64,000 nucleotides of DNA from the NCBI GenBank assembly GCA_021205455.1, contig JAJPXL010000136.1, positions 21,964 through 85,963 of the forward strand, in the 5' to 3' direction. Made by a program: the position numbers and the translations under genes. Below, piece after piece: positions 33,045-41,584 of the stretch. Each line of letters starts with the position of its first letter. The first letter of the stretch is position 1. The notes below the pieces were generated by a model. The model saw only the letters and a list, made by a program, of their open reading frames with translations, had not been told where the DNA came from and did no database searches. The DNA is from Clostridiales bacterium (GTDB lineage Bacteria > Bacillota > Clostridia > Oscillospirales > Oscillospiraceae).

Positions 33045-35006
33045 TCAATCCTGCGGGTCGCTGACCAGCTTCCAAAAGGGCATATCCTGAATGGAGATCA
33101 GCGGCGCGTTCCCGATTTTCACGATGCTCTGATGCTTCTCCAGCGCCTTGATCTGGTGGAAGATACGCTCCGTCTCCGCCGGGACGGCGTCCGTCTGGAA
33201 CACAAACTCCACATCGGAGCGCTTCAGGTCCGCCACGTTGTGGACGGCCCAGGTCAGGATATACTTGGAGTAATCATCGGAACCTGTGCCGAAATGGGTC
33301 AGGAACTGGGTGGAGAGGATGGTGCCAACGCCAAACTCCCGGCCCTCCTTCAGAATCTTTTTCAGCGCGGGGAAGTTCTGGGACATGAAGTTGTCCGCCT
33401 CATCCACCAAAATCAGCTTCTTCAGCTGGCGGTACCGCTTGTCCATCCTGCTGGAACCGGAGTTTTGCATCTGGGAATAGAACAAATCCAGCGTGATGGC
33501 CACAATCAGGTTCTGAATATCGGCGTCATATCCGGAGAGGTCAAGGACGACTACGCCGTTCAGCAGCGCAAACAGGGACTTCGTCCGCTCTGGGCTGTCC
33601 TCAAAAATCTGGAATTGGAACAGCTTTTCCATGACCGCATAGAGGGAGTCGTTCTTCTTGATATCATCGTTGGCGCAGTACACGTCGTACACCTGAGAGA
33701 AGGTGGGCGCGGGCCGCTTCCAGGTGGTAGGGTCCCCCGGTACAATGCCGCAGTTCTGATACGCCTGAATGATGCAGCGCAGCAGGGACGCGGACTGCTT
33801 GGGGCCCAGGCCGTAAATCTTCGCGATGGTATCGGTGAAGGTGTTGGCGATATGAATCGGCAGCTGGGGCTTCGGCCGGATCTCCGTCAGGGAGAAGGGG
33901 TTGAAGGGCAGCCGATACGCCTTCAGGATGCGGGCATGGGTGGCCCGCACAAAGCCCGGCTTGCTCTCGTTATAATCCCCTTTGTAGTCAAAAATCAGGA
34001 TGCCCAGCCTCTGACCGTCAAAATTGTTGTGCTGCTGACGGTAGAGCTGCGTGACAAGGGACTTGGTGAACTGGGTCTTGCCGGTGCCCATGGTGCCAAT
34101 GATTCCCATATTCGTGTGAAAGACCTGCTCCGTGTCATTGGGGCACCAGTATACCGGCTCCTGGGTCTCCGTGCTCTCCCCCAGCAGAATCTGCATGGAG
34201 CGGGGCACGTCGGAGCTGTCGTTCTCCTCCTGCAAGGGCGCCGGTTCCTCCTCCGAGGATGCAGACGCTTCCTCCTCTGGGGGTGCAGTCGCTTCCTCCG
34301 CGGCAAACCAGTCCGCCTCCGTGACCGGAGCGCTTTGCAGCGGGTCCTCCGGCGTCGGCTCCGGTTCCTCAGTGGGCGTTTCCTCCGTATCGGACGCCGC
34401 CTCTGTATCAGGCCCTTCCTCTGCCCCGTCTGTCTGCTTTAATTTGCAGAGCAGCACCTGACAGTGCGCGCACATCCCCTTGGACGCGGCGTATTCATAA
34501 CAGTCGCAGGAGTAGTCCGCAACCTCATCGCTGCCCAGGATGTGCAGCCTGGGATGGTGGACAAAGCCAAAATCGCAGAACACCCTGGCCGCCGCGTAAC
34601 GGCCGAACGCGTCTTGGCGGTCCTCCTCAATCTGCACCTGCTCCATGGGAATCGGCTGGAACAGCCGGCCCGTTCCGGCAGCCGCGCCCTGTCCGCTGTG
34701 CTTTTCAAAGATGATCTCCCGGTCATCGCCATAGGCTGCAATGGCAAGGGCGGCGCAATGGGAACAGAAGCCGGAAGCGCCGTTGCCTTCATAGCAGTCA
34801 CAGGTGTAATCGGTCACCACATTCGCGTCCCTCAGCTCCACCACATTGATCCTGGGATGGTGGACAAAGCCAAAGCTGCAGAACACCTTGCCCTGCACCT
34901 CTGCCGCGGTGTCGCCGAGATGCTGCCGGGTCGTCACGGCAACCTGCTCGTTTTGAACAAACTCTCTGCCCTTCTGCCGAATCGCATTGGACAATAATTC
35001 GCGCAT
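33045..35006 (-). CDS. HerA-like ATPase with two N-terminal SWIM-type zinc fingers
   Basis: The 653-residue protein has two tandem repeats of a region with FGFVHHPR and then a CxC...CxH SWIM pattern (C69, C71, C81, H83; C167, C169, C179, H181). An acidic Pro/Glu/Ser linker (about 195-265) leads to a HerA/FtsK-type ATPase. That part shows Walker A GTMGTGKT (304-311), IFDYKGDY, Walker B LILVDEAD and STQFLTHF. HerA-type ATPases form hexameric DNA or protein translocases. SWIM fingers bind nucleic acid or protein. It is the last gene of the nine-gene operon, 14 bases after the AAA gene. I do not recognise this architecture from a named system. Confidence 0.75.
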   Translation of the reverse strand: MRELLSNAIRQKGREFVQNEQVAVTTRQHLGDTAAEVQGKVFCSFGFVHHPRINVVELRDANVVTDYTCDCYEGNGASGFCSHCAALAIAAYGDDREIIFEKHSGQGAAAGTGRLFQPIPMEQVQIEEDRQDAFGRYAAARVFCDFGFVHHPRLHILGSDEVADYSCDCYEYAASKGMCAHCQVLLCKLKQTDGAEEGPDTEAASDTEETPTEEPEPTPEDPLQSAPVTEADWFAAEEATAPPEEEASASSEEEPAPLQEENDSSDVPRSMQILLGESTETQEPVYWCPNDTEQVFHTNMGIIGTMGTGKTQFTKSLVTQLYRQQHNNFDGQRLGILIFDYKGDYNESKPGFVRATHARILKAYRLPFNPFSLTEIRPKPQLPIHIANTFTDTIAKIYGLGPKQSASLLRCIIQAYQNCGIVPGDPTTWKRPAPTFSQVYDVYCANDDIKKNDSLYAVMEKLFQFQIFEDSPERTKSLFALLNGVVVLDLSGYDADIQNLIVAITLDLFYSQMQNSGSSRMDKRYRQLKKLILVDEADNFMSQNFPALKKILKEGREFGVGTILSTQFLTHFGTGSDDYSKYILTWAVHNVADLKRSDVEFVFQTDAVPAETERIFHQIKALEKHQSIVKIGNAPLISIQDMPFWKLVSDPQD

Positions 35007-35020
35007 TGATAGTCACCTCT

Positions 35021-36082
35021 CTAATCTGCGTTGAACTGGTACTGCTCCAGGTAGCTCAGCCGCTCGCTGCTCGTCATATCCTTCGGGTCCTTTTGGGCCT
35101 TGGCCTGCGCATCGGAGGTCGTGCTGGCGGGGGTTCCAAGCGCTGCCACACCCTGCGCGAGCAGCACGGCGCCGCCGGTGGGCTGGGGCCGATGGAGCAC
35201 CTCCAAAATATCCAGGACGGTGTCCTGGTCCAGGGCAATGGAGACGTCCAGCTTCTGATACTCGCTGCGCTCCCCCTGGTGAACCAGCTCCATCTTCAGC
35301 AGGAACAGGAAGTCTGACAGGCAGCGGTAGGACAGGCCATCGGTCTGCTCCGCCAAATCGTCCACAGACAGACCGGACACGGAGAGCTTGATATCCTTGT
35401 TCAGCCCGCTTCCGGGGCTTCGCCAGTCCGGAACGCTGTAGCTCAGCCCGGCTTGCAGGAATTTCTTCCTCTGCCGCAGTCCCGGATTCTCGCAGGAGCA
35501 GCAAAGCAGCTCCGGGAACAGGCTGGAATTATACAGGGAGGAATCCTCTGTGATACAGATGAGGAAGCACTCCTTGGCGCATCCCATGCTGTCCGAATAC
35601 TCCCCCACGGCTTCTCCGATGGCGTTCAACACGAGCTGTACGTTGCCGTACTGCTCCATCTGGTCGAACAGCAGGACGCAGTATTCCGCAGAGCCATCCT
35701 TAATCAACGCTTCCGCGTGCGCAAACACCGCGTTCACCCGTCCCACCGTTTCCTTCGACGCCTGCCCCTCTGGAAACGCCTGGGCCTGGACATACGCATA
35801 GCAAGCCTTGTCTTCCGGAATGTCGCGCTTCCGCCAAAGCGAATTGAGCAGCGCCTTGGCCAGGGTGTGCTTCCCGTTGCCAGGCGGGCCGGAAAACAGC
35901 ACCCCCGGATAGTTTTTCAGCTGAAAATACTGGTACAGGAACTGATCGTTCAGCCCCTCCAACACGGGCTTCCAGAAATAGGTGTCGGGCAGCTCTGACA
36001 GCGTAATATCGTCACAGGAAGGATCATAAAATACATTTTCTGCCCACTCCTGGCACAGACGTGCCTGCTCCGCCTGCTCCAT
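35021..36082 (-). CDS. AAA+ protein with altered Walker B
   Basis: The 353-residue protein has Walker A GPPGNGKHT (65-73) and a Walker B that reads CVLLFDQMEQ. The usual catalytic Glu is Gln (D140-Q141). Such a change normally blocks hydrolysis while keeping ATP binding. A sensor-like ICITEDSSL follows. An N-terminal helical part (1-55) and a C-terminal helical region with SERLSYLEQYQ complete it. It could be a nucleotide-locked scaffold for the AAA ATPase encoded just upstream. It lies 23 bases after that gene. Confidence 0.65.
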   Translation of the reverse strand: MEQAEQARLCQEWAENVFYDPSCDDITLSELPDTYFWKPVLEGLNDQFLYQYFQLKNYPGVLFSGPPGNGKHTLAKALLNSLWRKRDIPEDKACYAYVQAQAFPEGQASKETVGRVNAVFAHAEALIKDGSAEYCVLLFDQMEQYGNVQLVLNAIGEAVGEYSDSMGCAKECFLICITEDSSLYNSSLFPELLCCSCENPGLRQRKKFLQAGLSYSVPDWRSPGSGLNKDIKLSVSGLSVDDLAEQTDGLSYRCLSDFLFLLKMELVHQGERSEYQKLDVSIALDQDTVLDILEVLHRPQPTGGAVLLAQGVAALGTPASTTSDAQAKAQKDPKDMTSSERLSYLEQYQFNAD

Positions 36083-36105
36083 CCGTCAACCGCCTCCCAC
36101 AATAC

Positions 36106-37365
36106 TCAAAGGGTACGCATCTGCTCTTCAAACTCGTTCAGCGAACGCTCAATGTCGTCCTTGGGGGACGGCACATAGGAGGCTTTGGCGGTCTCAAACA
36201 GCTCCCGCGTCAGCCGGAAGGAGCCGTCCTGTAACCGTGCGACGGCGCTCTCCCCATCGGCGCAGCCCTCCGCAACGGAGGTGCGAATCAGATTCAGCAG
36301 CTTCGTGCTGACCCGATTGATGTCCCGCTGATTATAGCACTCGGTGCAGTCCGCCATGTCGCTCCAGTCGAAGCCGTCCTCCAGCTGAATGATGTCTCCA
36401 AACTTATTGCGGAAGGCGTGGGCGCGGGCGGCCTGGTCGGGCAGCGGGATCTGCACCAGCTCCACCCGGTCCAGCATGGCCGTGTCCACATTCGCGGGAT
36501 AGTTGGTGGCGCCGATGAAGATGACGGACTTCTTCTCCTTGTTGGCCTTCTGGAGCTGGTTAAAGCTGGTCAAGAAGGTGGTCGTCAGCTGCATATTAAA
36601 GTCAGAGAGGTTTGCAATGGAGCGATTCTGGCAGATGCCGTCCACCTCGTCCATGAACAGGATGCAGGGCGCGTTCTTGGTCGCCTCTTCAAAGGCCCGC
36701 CGGACGATTTTATCCGCCTCGCCGGAGAACTTGCTGTGAATGTCCGCCGTGGCCAGGGACATATACTTATAGCCCTGCTGCATCAGCTCGTGGGCAAATG
36801 CCTCGATGATAAAGGTCTTCCCGCAGCCGGGAGGGCCGTAGAAGAAAAAGGACTGGACGGTGGGCATCCCCAGATAGTCATTCAGGGCGTTCATGGAGAC
36901 ATCCCGTACGCAGTCGGACAGCAGCTTCTTCACATTGTCCATGCCGGCCACTTCTTCAAAACCATATCCGGGGTCCGGCTTGAACCACTTCTCCACCGTT
37001 GCATCGGAAATATCTTCCTTTGCGGCAGCCTTCTTCTTTGCTGCGGGCTTGGCGGGGGCAGGTTTCTGCTCCTCCTCCGGTTCGTCGGGCTCCGCAGGCG
37101 CAGCCTCGGCCTCGGTCTCCTCCTCCGGAAACAGGTCCTTCCAAATCTCCCGCATTTTATCCTGGCACATGGTCTGGCAACGCATCCAGCGCTGCGCCTC
37201 CGCGCCGGTGGTCAGCGTGGCCAGCTGGCCGCAGATCTGGGCGGCCCGCTGATAGTTCAGCCCCTCTTCCCGGCTGGCCTCCTTCTTCATGCTTCGGATG
37301 GTTTCCGCCTCATAGACGTAGGCGCGGTATTCATTATTTAAGCGATTGATCGTTCTAATGTTCAT
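36106..37365 (-). CDS. Vps4-like (meiotic-clade) AAA ATPase with possible MIT-like N-terminus
   Basis: The start is the ATG at 37365, five bases after GGAGG. The 419-residue protein has an N-terminal helical bundle (about 1-82), whose LNYQRAAQICGQLATL resembles MIT-domain spacing. An acidic then Lys/Ala-rich linker follows. The AAA core has Walker A GPPGCGKT (177-184), pore region ATADIHSKFSGEADK, Walker B ILFMDEVD (235-242), sensor GATNYP and MLDR. The segment IPLPDQAARAHAF closely matches the Vps4/katanin/spastin pattern. These ATPases pull subunits out of polymers. The neighbouring helical proteins are candidate substrates (inference). Confidence 0.8.
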   Translation of the reverse strand: MNIRTINRLNNEYRAYVYEAETIRSMKKEASREEGLNYQRAAQICGQLATLTTGAEAQRWMRCQTMCQDKMREIWKDLFPEEETEAEAAPAEPDEPEEEQKPAPAKPAAKKKAAAKEDISDATVEKWFKPDPGYGFEEVAGMDNVKKLLSDCVRDVSMNALNDYLGMPTVQSFFFYGPPGCGKTFIIEAFAHELMQQGYKYMSLATADIHSKFSGEADKIVRRAFEEATKNAPCILFMDEVDGICQNRSIANLSDFNMQLTTTFLTSFNQLQKANKEKKSVIFIGATNYPANVDTAMLDRVELVQIPLPDQAARAHAFRNKFGDIIQLEDGFDWSDMADCTECYNQRDINRVSTKLLNLIRTSVAEGCADGESAVARLQDGSFRLTRELFETAKASYVPSPKDDIERSLNEFEEQMRTL

Positions 37366-37404
37366 AATTCCCTCCTGCGGCACCGGATGCCCTCTCTGTC
37401 AGGC

Positions 37405-38055
37405 TCAACGCCTGCCGGCCCGGTTTTTGAGAATCTGCTCTTCATCGCTGGTGATTTTCTTATCATCGGGGGGCGTTTCAAAGTTGATGCCGCCCATGTC
37501 CGCAGCGCCAGCGCCTGTCACATTCGTCTGCTCCATGCACTCTTTGATGCTGTAGCCCTGAATCACCCGCTCGACGAACCGCTCATCCACCAGCTCCGCA
37601 CGGCTGGAAAAGGTGATGGGCTCCATCGTATCGTCAAACTCCATGCCCGTGTTCTCCCGCAGCTCCTTCTTGGTCAGGGAGGTGCTGCTGGCGTTCATGC
37701 GGTACATCTGGCGGAGAATCTTCTCCAGGTTCCGCATGGCATAGTCCATATCCTTTGCGGAGCTGATGGAGCTCAGGTCCAGCTTGGCCTCCTCCACAGC
37801 CAGCAGGCCGATGATGGCGTCATGGATGCGCTCCTTTTCCATGGCATCGCTGACGCGGGCTTCCCTTCGGCGCAGCACGTTCAGCCGGCCGGAATCCACC
37901 GTGTGCTGGAAGAACAGCCTGCACTCCTCCAGCTGTGCGGCGTATGCCGCAATGGTCTGGGCGTGCTCCTGCCGCTGGCGAATCTGTTTTACGGTCTTGT
38001 CAACAAAGGCGTCCTCAGGGCTGCGCTTGGAAAAAATTTTCGGCATATTCGGCAT
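37405..38055 (-). CDS. Helical protein resembling ESCRT-III/CHMP subunits
   Basis: I start at the ATG 38055, ten bases after AAAGGAG; the ATG at 38064 is one base from it. The 216-residue protein is almost all helix. Its N-terminus KIFSKRSPEDAFVDKTVKQI follows the CHMP pattern of a short amphipathic segment, basic residues and TPEE-like turn. A long basic helical pair and a more acidic C-terminal part follow. The tail carries GGINFETP 27 residues from the end. ESCRT-III homology is a structural guess from pattern and gene context, not established. Confidence 0.45.
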   Translation of the reverse strand: MPNMPKIFSKRSPEDAFVDKTVKQIRQRQEHAQTIAAYAAQLEECRLFFQHTVDSGRLNVLRRREARVSDAMEKERIHDAIIGLLAVEEAKLDLSSISSAKDMDYAMRNLEKILRQMYRMNASSTSLTKKELRENTGMEFDDTMEPITFSSRAELVDERFVERVIQGYSIKECMEQTNVTGAGAADMGGINFETPPDDKKITSDEEQILKNRAGRR

Positions 38056-38089
38056 TTTCGTCATGCTCCTTTCTTAATTCCGCTGGGAT

Positions 38090-39358
38090 TCAGGTGTTGT
38101 AATTGTACTGCTCGTTAACGGCTTCGTTTTCTTCCGTATTCTCATTCAGTTCCGTGTCGAAGTTGATATCGAAATTCGTCGTCTGGTTCGTCTCCGTATT
38201 CTCCAGGACGGCGCGGTTCTTCCGCATCTCTTCCAGCTGCTCCGTTCTGCGTCGGGCGATCTGCTCGGAAATGGTGTCCACGGAGTAATCCTCCTCCTGG
38301 ACCTTCTCCATCCACGCCAGCATATTGCTGCGGATGGCCACCGCATCCTCGCCGTTCAGGACGCTCTTCCGGGCCGCGGCATACTTCACCGCAGCATCGG
38401 ACATCTCCCTGGCCACCGCGTACTGGGCTGCCAGGTGGGCGACCTGCTCATCCAGCAGGGCGATATACTGGGCATTGATGGTCTCGTCATAGACCACCGG
38501 CTGCTCGTTCAAAGCGATACGGAAGGTTTCCGCCTTCTGATAGGCCGTCAAAAGCTGCACCTTGTTGCCGGCTGTGATGTCCTTCTGCTGGTCAATGGCA
38601 TACGCCATGTTGGCGTAGACGCCCAGCTCATCGTCGAACGCCCTCTCCTCGGCGGTGAGCCGGTCATTCTGGTCCACATGGGCTTTCAGCCTGCCGTAGA
38701 GCCGCTGACCTTCCTCCGTCTCCTGCATCTCCTTGAGGCGCTTTTTAAACGCCTCCACCTGCTTCCACTTTTCATCGACCAGGGCATCCGCGGCACGGAT
38801 GGTCTTTTCCAGGTTGTCGATCTCCTCATAGGTGTGGATGATGTTGTCGTACTTTTCCATATACTTGACCCGGGCCGCCAAAATCTGCTCCTTGCGGTCC
38901 TCCTGATCCTCAGGAATGTTGTCCCTCAGGAACAGGACGCCCGCACTGAGGGCGTTCATAGCCCACTCCGCCTTGTTGGGGGAGCCGTCCTCTACGGCGG
39001 TCTTCCATGCCCGGGCCGCATAGAGCAGCACCCGGTCAATGCCCTCAATTTGGTCAAAAATCGTGGGGGCGTTGTCGATTTTCTTCAGAATCGCGTTGCG
39101 GGTCATCTCCATATCGCCGCAGGGCTGATTCTCATTGCTCTTCGTATCCGGCAGCTGGCCCTGGGCAAACTGGATGCTGCGCAGCGTGCTGACGATTTCC
39201 TCGCCTTTGCTCCGGTTCTCGCTCATAACGGCGGCAGGGGATTCCTCCTTCTGCGGCGCCAGGCCCACAGCGACCTTCACGTCTTCGATCACCTTGCCTA
39301 CCCCGCTGGCAGATGAACGGGATGCGGTCCGCTTCTTGTTTTTTCCCGTAAATGGCAT
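38090..39358 (-). CDS. Uncharacterised long helical protein, possible second polymer subunit
   Basis: GAGAGG lies eight bases before the ATG. The 422-residue protein begins with a basic Ser/Lys-rich segment (1-20). Long helices with little hydrophobic clustering follow (about 60-385, for example YEEIDNLEKTIRAADALV and FKKRLKEMQETEEGQRLYG). It ends in an Asn/Glu-rich tail carrying TNFDINFDTE, with INF 25 residues from the C-terminus. The same INF(D/E)T element at the same distance occurs in the next protein of the operon. I recognise no family. Confidence 0.5.
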   Translation of the reverse strand: MPFTGKNKKRTASRSSASGVGKVIEDVKVAVGLAPQKEESPAAVMSENRSKGEEIVSTLRSIQFAQGQLPDTKSNENQPCGDMEMTRNAILKKIDNAPTIFDQIEGIDRVLLYAARAWKTAVEDGSPNKAEWAMNALSAGVLFLRDNIPEDQEDRKEQILAARVKYMEKYDNIIHTYEEIDNLEKTIRAADALVDEKWKQVEAFKKRLKEMQETEEGQRLYGRLKAHVDQNDRLTAEERAFDDELGVYANMAYAIDQQKDITAGNKVQLLTAYQKAETFRIALNEQPVVYDETINAQYIALLDEQVAHLAAQYAVAREMSDAAVKYAAARKSVLNGEDAVAIRSNMLAWMEKVQEEDYSVDTISEQIARRRTEQLEEMRKNRAVLENTETNQTTNFDINFDTELNENTEENEAVNEQYNYNT

Positions 39359-39430
39359 ACTTTTGTCCTCTCTTTCGTTTGATTGATTCAGGATGGATGA
39401 TGGTTGGGTTCTGTATTGTTTGTGCCGATG

Positions 39431-41029
39431 CTACCTCCTGTTGGCGCGTTCCTCCAGGATGCGGCTGGCTGTTTCACTGTCTAACTCGGAGGCTGCGTCG
39501 TGCGCCGCCGGTTGGACGCTCTCCAGGAGCGTTTGCAGGGTATCGGTCAGGTCGATGTTGCCGGTCTCCGAAACGGTCTGATACTCCGTGTCGGCGTTCT
39601 CCAGCGCGATTCCATAGCTGTACAGCTGGCCCTGCACTGCAGTAACTGCGTCCGTGCCGGAGGACTTGATGCGCAGGTACTCCCTGTATTTGTCAAAATA
39701 TCCGTCCGAGACTATGAGGTACCGCTCGCAGCCCTCACAGTACTGGTCGAACTCCCCCTTGGTATAGAGGTTGTTCCCACAATACAGCAGCACATTGACC
39801 GTGCGCCGCACCGTCCAATGGTCGCCGCGGTTCTCCGCCCGCTTCATGCGCACCACAAATTTGTCGATCCAGCGGATGCGCGTCCTGGGCAGCGGGTGGT
39901 TCCGCGCCTTCAAAAGGCTCTGCTGCATGGCGTCCCATTCCCCCTCCGAGGCCTCCCGGATCTGGAACGGCGACGTTCCCTTTCGGTAGGCCCACTCAGG
40001 CCAGGGCAACTCAGCCAGGGCGGACAGCTCCGGCTCCGCAAACACAACGTGGCTTTCCTGCAAGGGGTAATCCTTGGGCAGCGGCCCAAACTGACGCACC
40101 AGAATGTCGATCAGCCGCTCCGACTCGTTCTTATTCCTGGCGGAGCGCCGCAGGCGCTGGATGCGCTCCTCCATCGCCGTGATGCCGTTGTCGCAGAGGC
40201 AGCGGAACAGGGCCGCATAGGTGATCGGCTGCTTCAGGGCGGAAAACAGGCCCTGGCAATAGGCCCGCAGACCGGGCTTGTACGTCCAGAAGTAGAGGAA
40301 ATTGGTATAGTCCAGCAGGGTTCCTTCGTCCCAGGCCTCATCCCGGGCAAAGCGGACATTCCCCATCAGCGTTTTCAACCCGTCAAACGTGAAGGTGCCC
40401 AGCTCAAGGAACTGATCCCCAATCTTCTCCCGCAGCCGGTCGAAGAAGCACAGATTCTCCTTATCCAACAGCAGCTCCCGGGCGTTCCTGCAAAGGCTCT
40501 GGCCGGTTTCACTGTCCGCATAGGCCAGGACACTGCCCGGCCCGGTGTACAGGGCCAGCACCTCTTCCGTCATCTCCATCGGGCCGACCAGGACGATGGT
40601 ATCCCGACAGCTGTGAAACCGCTGTATCAACCTGTCCAGCAGCCGGGCCTTCGAGGGATAATCCGGCTGGAACAGCCGGGCAAATGCCTCCATGCGGAAC
40701 ACGAATGCGGATTCCCCGTTCTTCCTTCCCAGCTCCTTCACCAGCCACTGGACGGCCTTCTCCTGGTCCAAATCAATACAGACCTGCCCCTGAAAGTCGG
40801 GCTTGAACCAAAGGCTTCTGGCATAGTACTGGTGATAGCTGTCCGCATCCAACAGGGTCAGCTTCATCTGGCTGCCCACCGCGTCCAGGAAGTAGGTATA
40901 GCGATACCCGCTCCGGCGCAGGGAAAGCCGAAGCCAATCGTCCAGCTTCAGCTGGAGCGTACTGTCCAGAAAGTAGGTCTCGCCCTCGTGCTGGAACACG
41001 AAATACAGCTGTTTATGTGTGGAAAACAA
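39431..41029 (-). CDS. Uncharacterised 532-residue protein of the Hsp70/AAA operon
   Basis: The TTG at 41029 is preferred: AGGAGG (41042-41037) lies seven bases before it but only one base before the GTG at 41035. The protein begins with a beta-rich part (QLYFVFQHEGETYFLDST). A stretch that recalls a worn-down P-loop ATPase follows (DTIVLVGPMEMTEEVLAL; no GKT). Helical repeats come next, one with CEGCERYL. It ends in an acidic tail. There is no membrane segment. I recognise no family. It probably belongs to the machine encoded by its neighbours, since gaps on both sides are short. Confidence 0.5.
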   Translation of the reverse strand: MFSTHKQLYFVFQHEGETYFLDSTLQLKLDDWLRLSLRRSGYRYTYFLDAVGSQMKLTLLDADSYHQYYARSLWFKPDFQGQVCIDLDQEKAVQWLVKELGRKNGESAFVFRMEAFARLFQPDYPSKARLLDRLIQRFHSCRDTIVLVGPMEMTEEVLALYTGPGSVLAYADSETGQSLCRNARELLLDKENLCFFDRLREKIGDQFLELGTFTFDGLKTLMGNVRFARDEAWDEGTLLDYTNFLYFWTYKPGLRAYCQGLFSALKQPITYAALFRCLCDNGITAMEERIQRLRRSARNKNESERLIDILVRQFGPLPKDYPLQESHVVFAEPELSALAELPWPEWAYRKGTSPFQIREASEGEWDAMQQSLLKARNHPLPRTRIRWIDKFVVRMKRAENRGDHWTVRRTVNVLLYCGNNLYTKGEFDQYCEGCERYLIVSDGYFDKYREYLRIKSSGTDAVTAVQGQLYSYGIALENADTEYQTVSETGNIDLTDTLQTLLESVQPAAHDAASELDSETASRILEERANRR

Positions 41030-41065
41030 ACGCACCCCTCCTCTCCTGCCGAAGTGTCGTTTCCC

Positions 41066-41557
41066 TTATTCCACGCCCACCAGGGAAATCGGAGCAGACA
41101 TGGTTTGCTTCTGGCCGTTGCGCAGCAGTACGCTGACCCTGAGCCGCTCCTGGAGCCGGAGGCCAACCTGCTGAAGCCCCGGCTCTTTCAGGTTGGGGAC
41201 GGAAACGCTGATTTCCTTCCGGGCGCCGCCCTTCTCCGTCACCAGCGTCAGGGAAAGATCGTCCCCTTCGGGGTTGCGGGCAAACTCCTGGTCGCACCAT
41301 ACCTCGCCCTGCTCCAGCTCAGTCCCGCTGGCAAAGAGCTGACACGCCGTTTCATCCAAAACCAGCTGCTCCCCGCTGGCCTTCCAGCGGAAGCAGAGCA
41401 CCCCCAGCTTCATGTCCTTCAAGTACTCTTTCCGGTACTGGTTGGCGTAGTCCATCAGGGGCGCGTTGTCATCGCCGATGACGCTGACCTCCGGAAAATG
41501 GCAGTATGGGCACTCCGTATCCACATAGCTGCCCCCGCATACAATACAAGTTTTCAT
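41066..41557 (-). CDS. Small zinc-ribbon and beta-sandwich protein
   Basis: The start is the ATG at 41557 with GGCGGAAG upstream; the start at 41581 lacks a ribosome binding site. The 163-residue protein opens with a zinc ribbon (TCIVCGG and CPYCHF). A linker with MDYANQYRKEYLKDMKLG follows, then a domain of alternating beta strands (LGVLCFRWK, QLVLDETACQLF, KEISVSVPNL, LRVSVLLRNG). It could be an adaptor. Zinc-ribbon N-termini recur in the RCC1 genes upstream and in the SPFH operon. Confidence 0.55.
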   Translation of the reverse strand: MKTCIVCGGSYVDTECPYCHFPEVSVIGDDNAPLMDYANQYRKEYLKDMKLGVLCFRWKASGEQLVLDETACQLFASGTELEQGEVWCDQEFARNPEGDDLSLTLVTEKGGARKEISVSVPNLKEPGLQQVGLRLQERLRVSVLLRNGQKQTMSAPISLVGVE

Positions 41558-41584
41558 CGAATCTTCCGCCTTCCTCACCATGCT

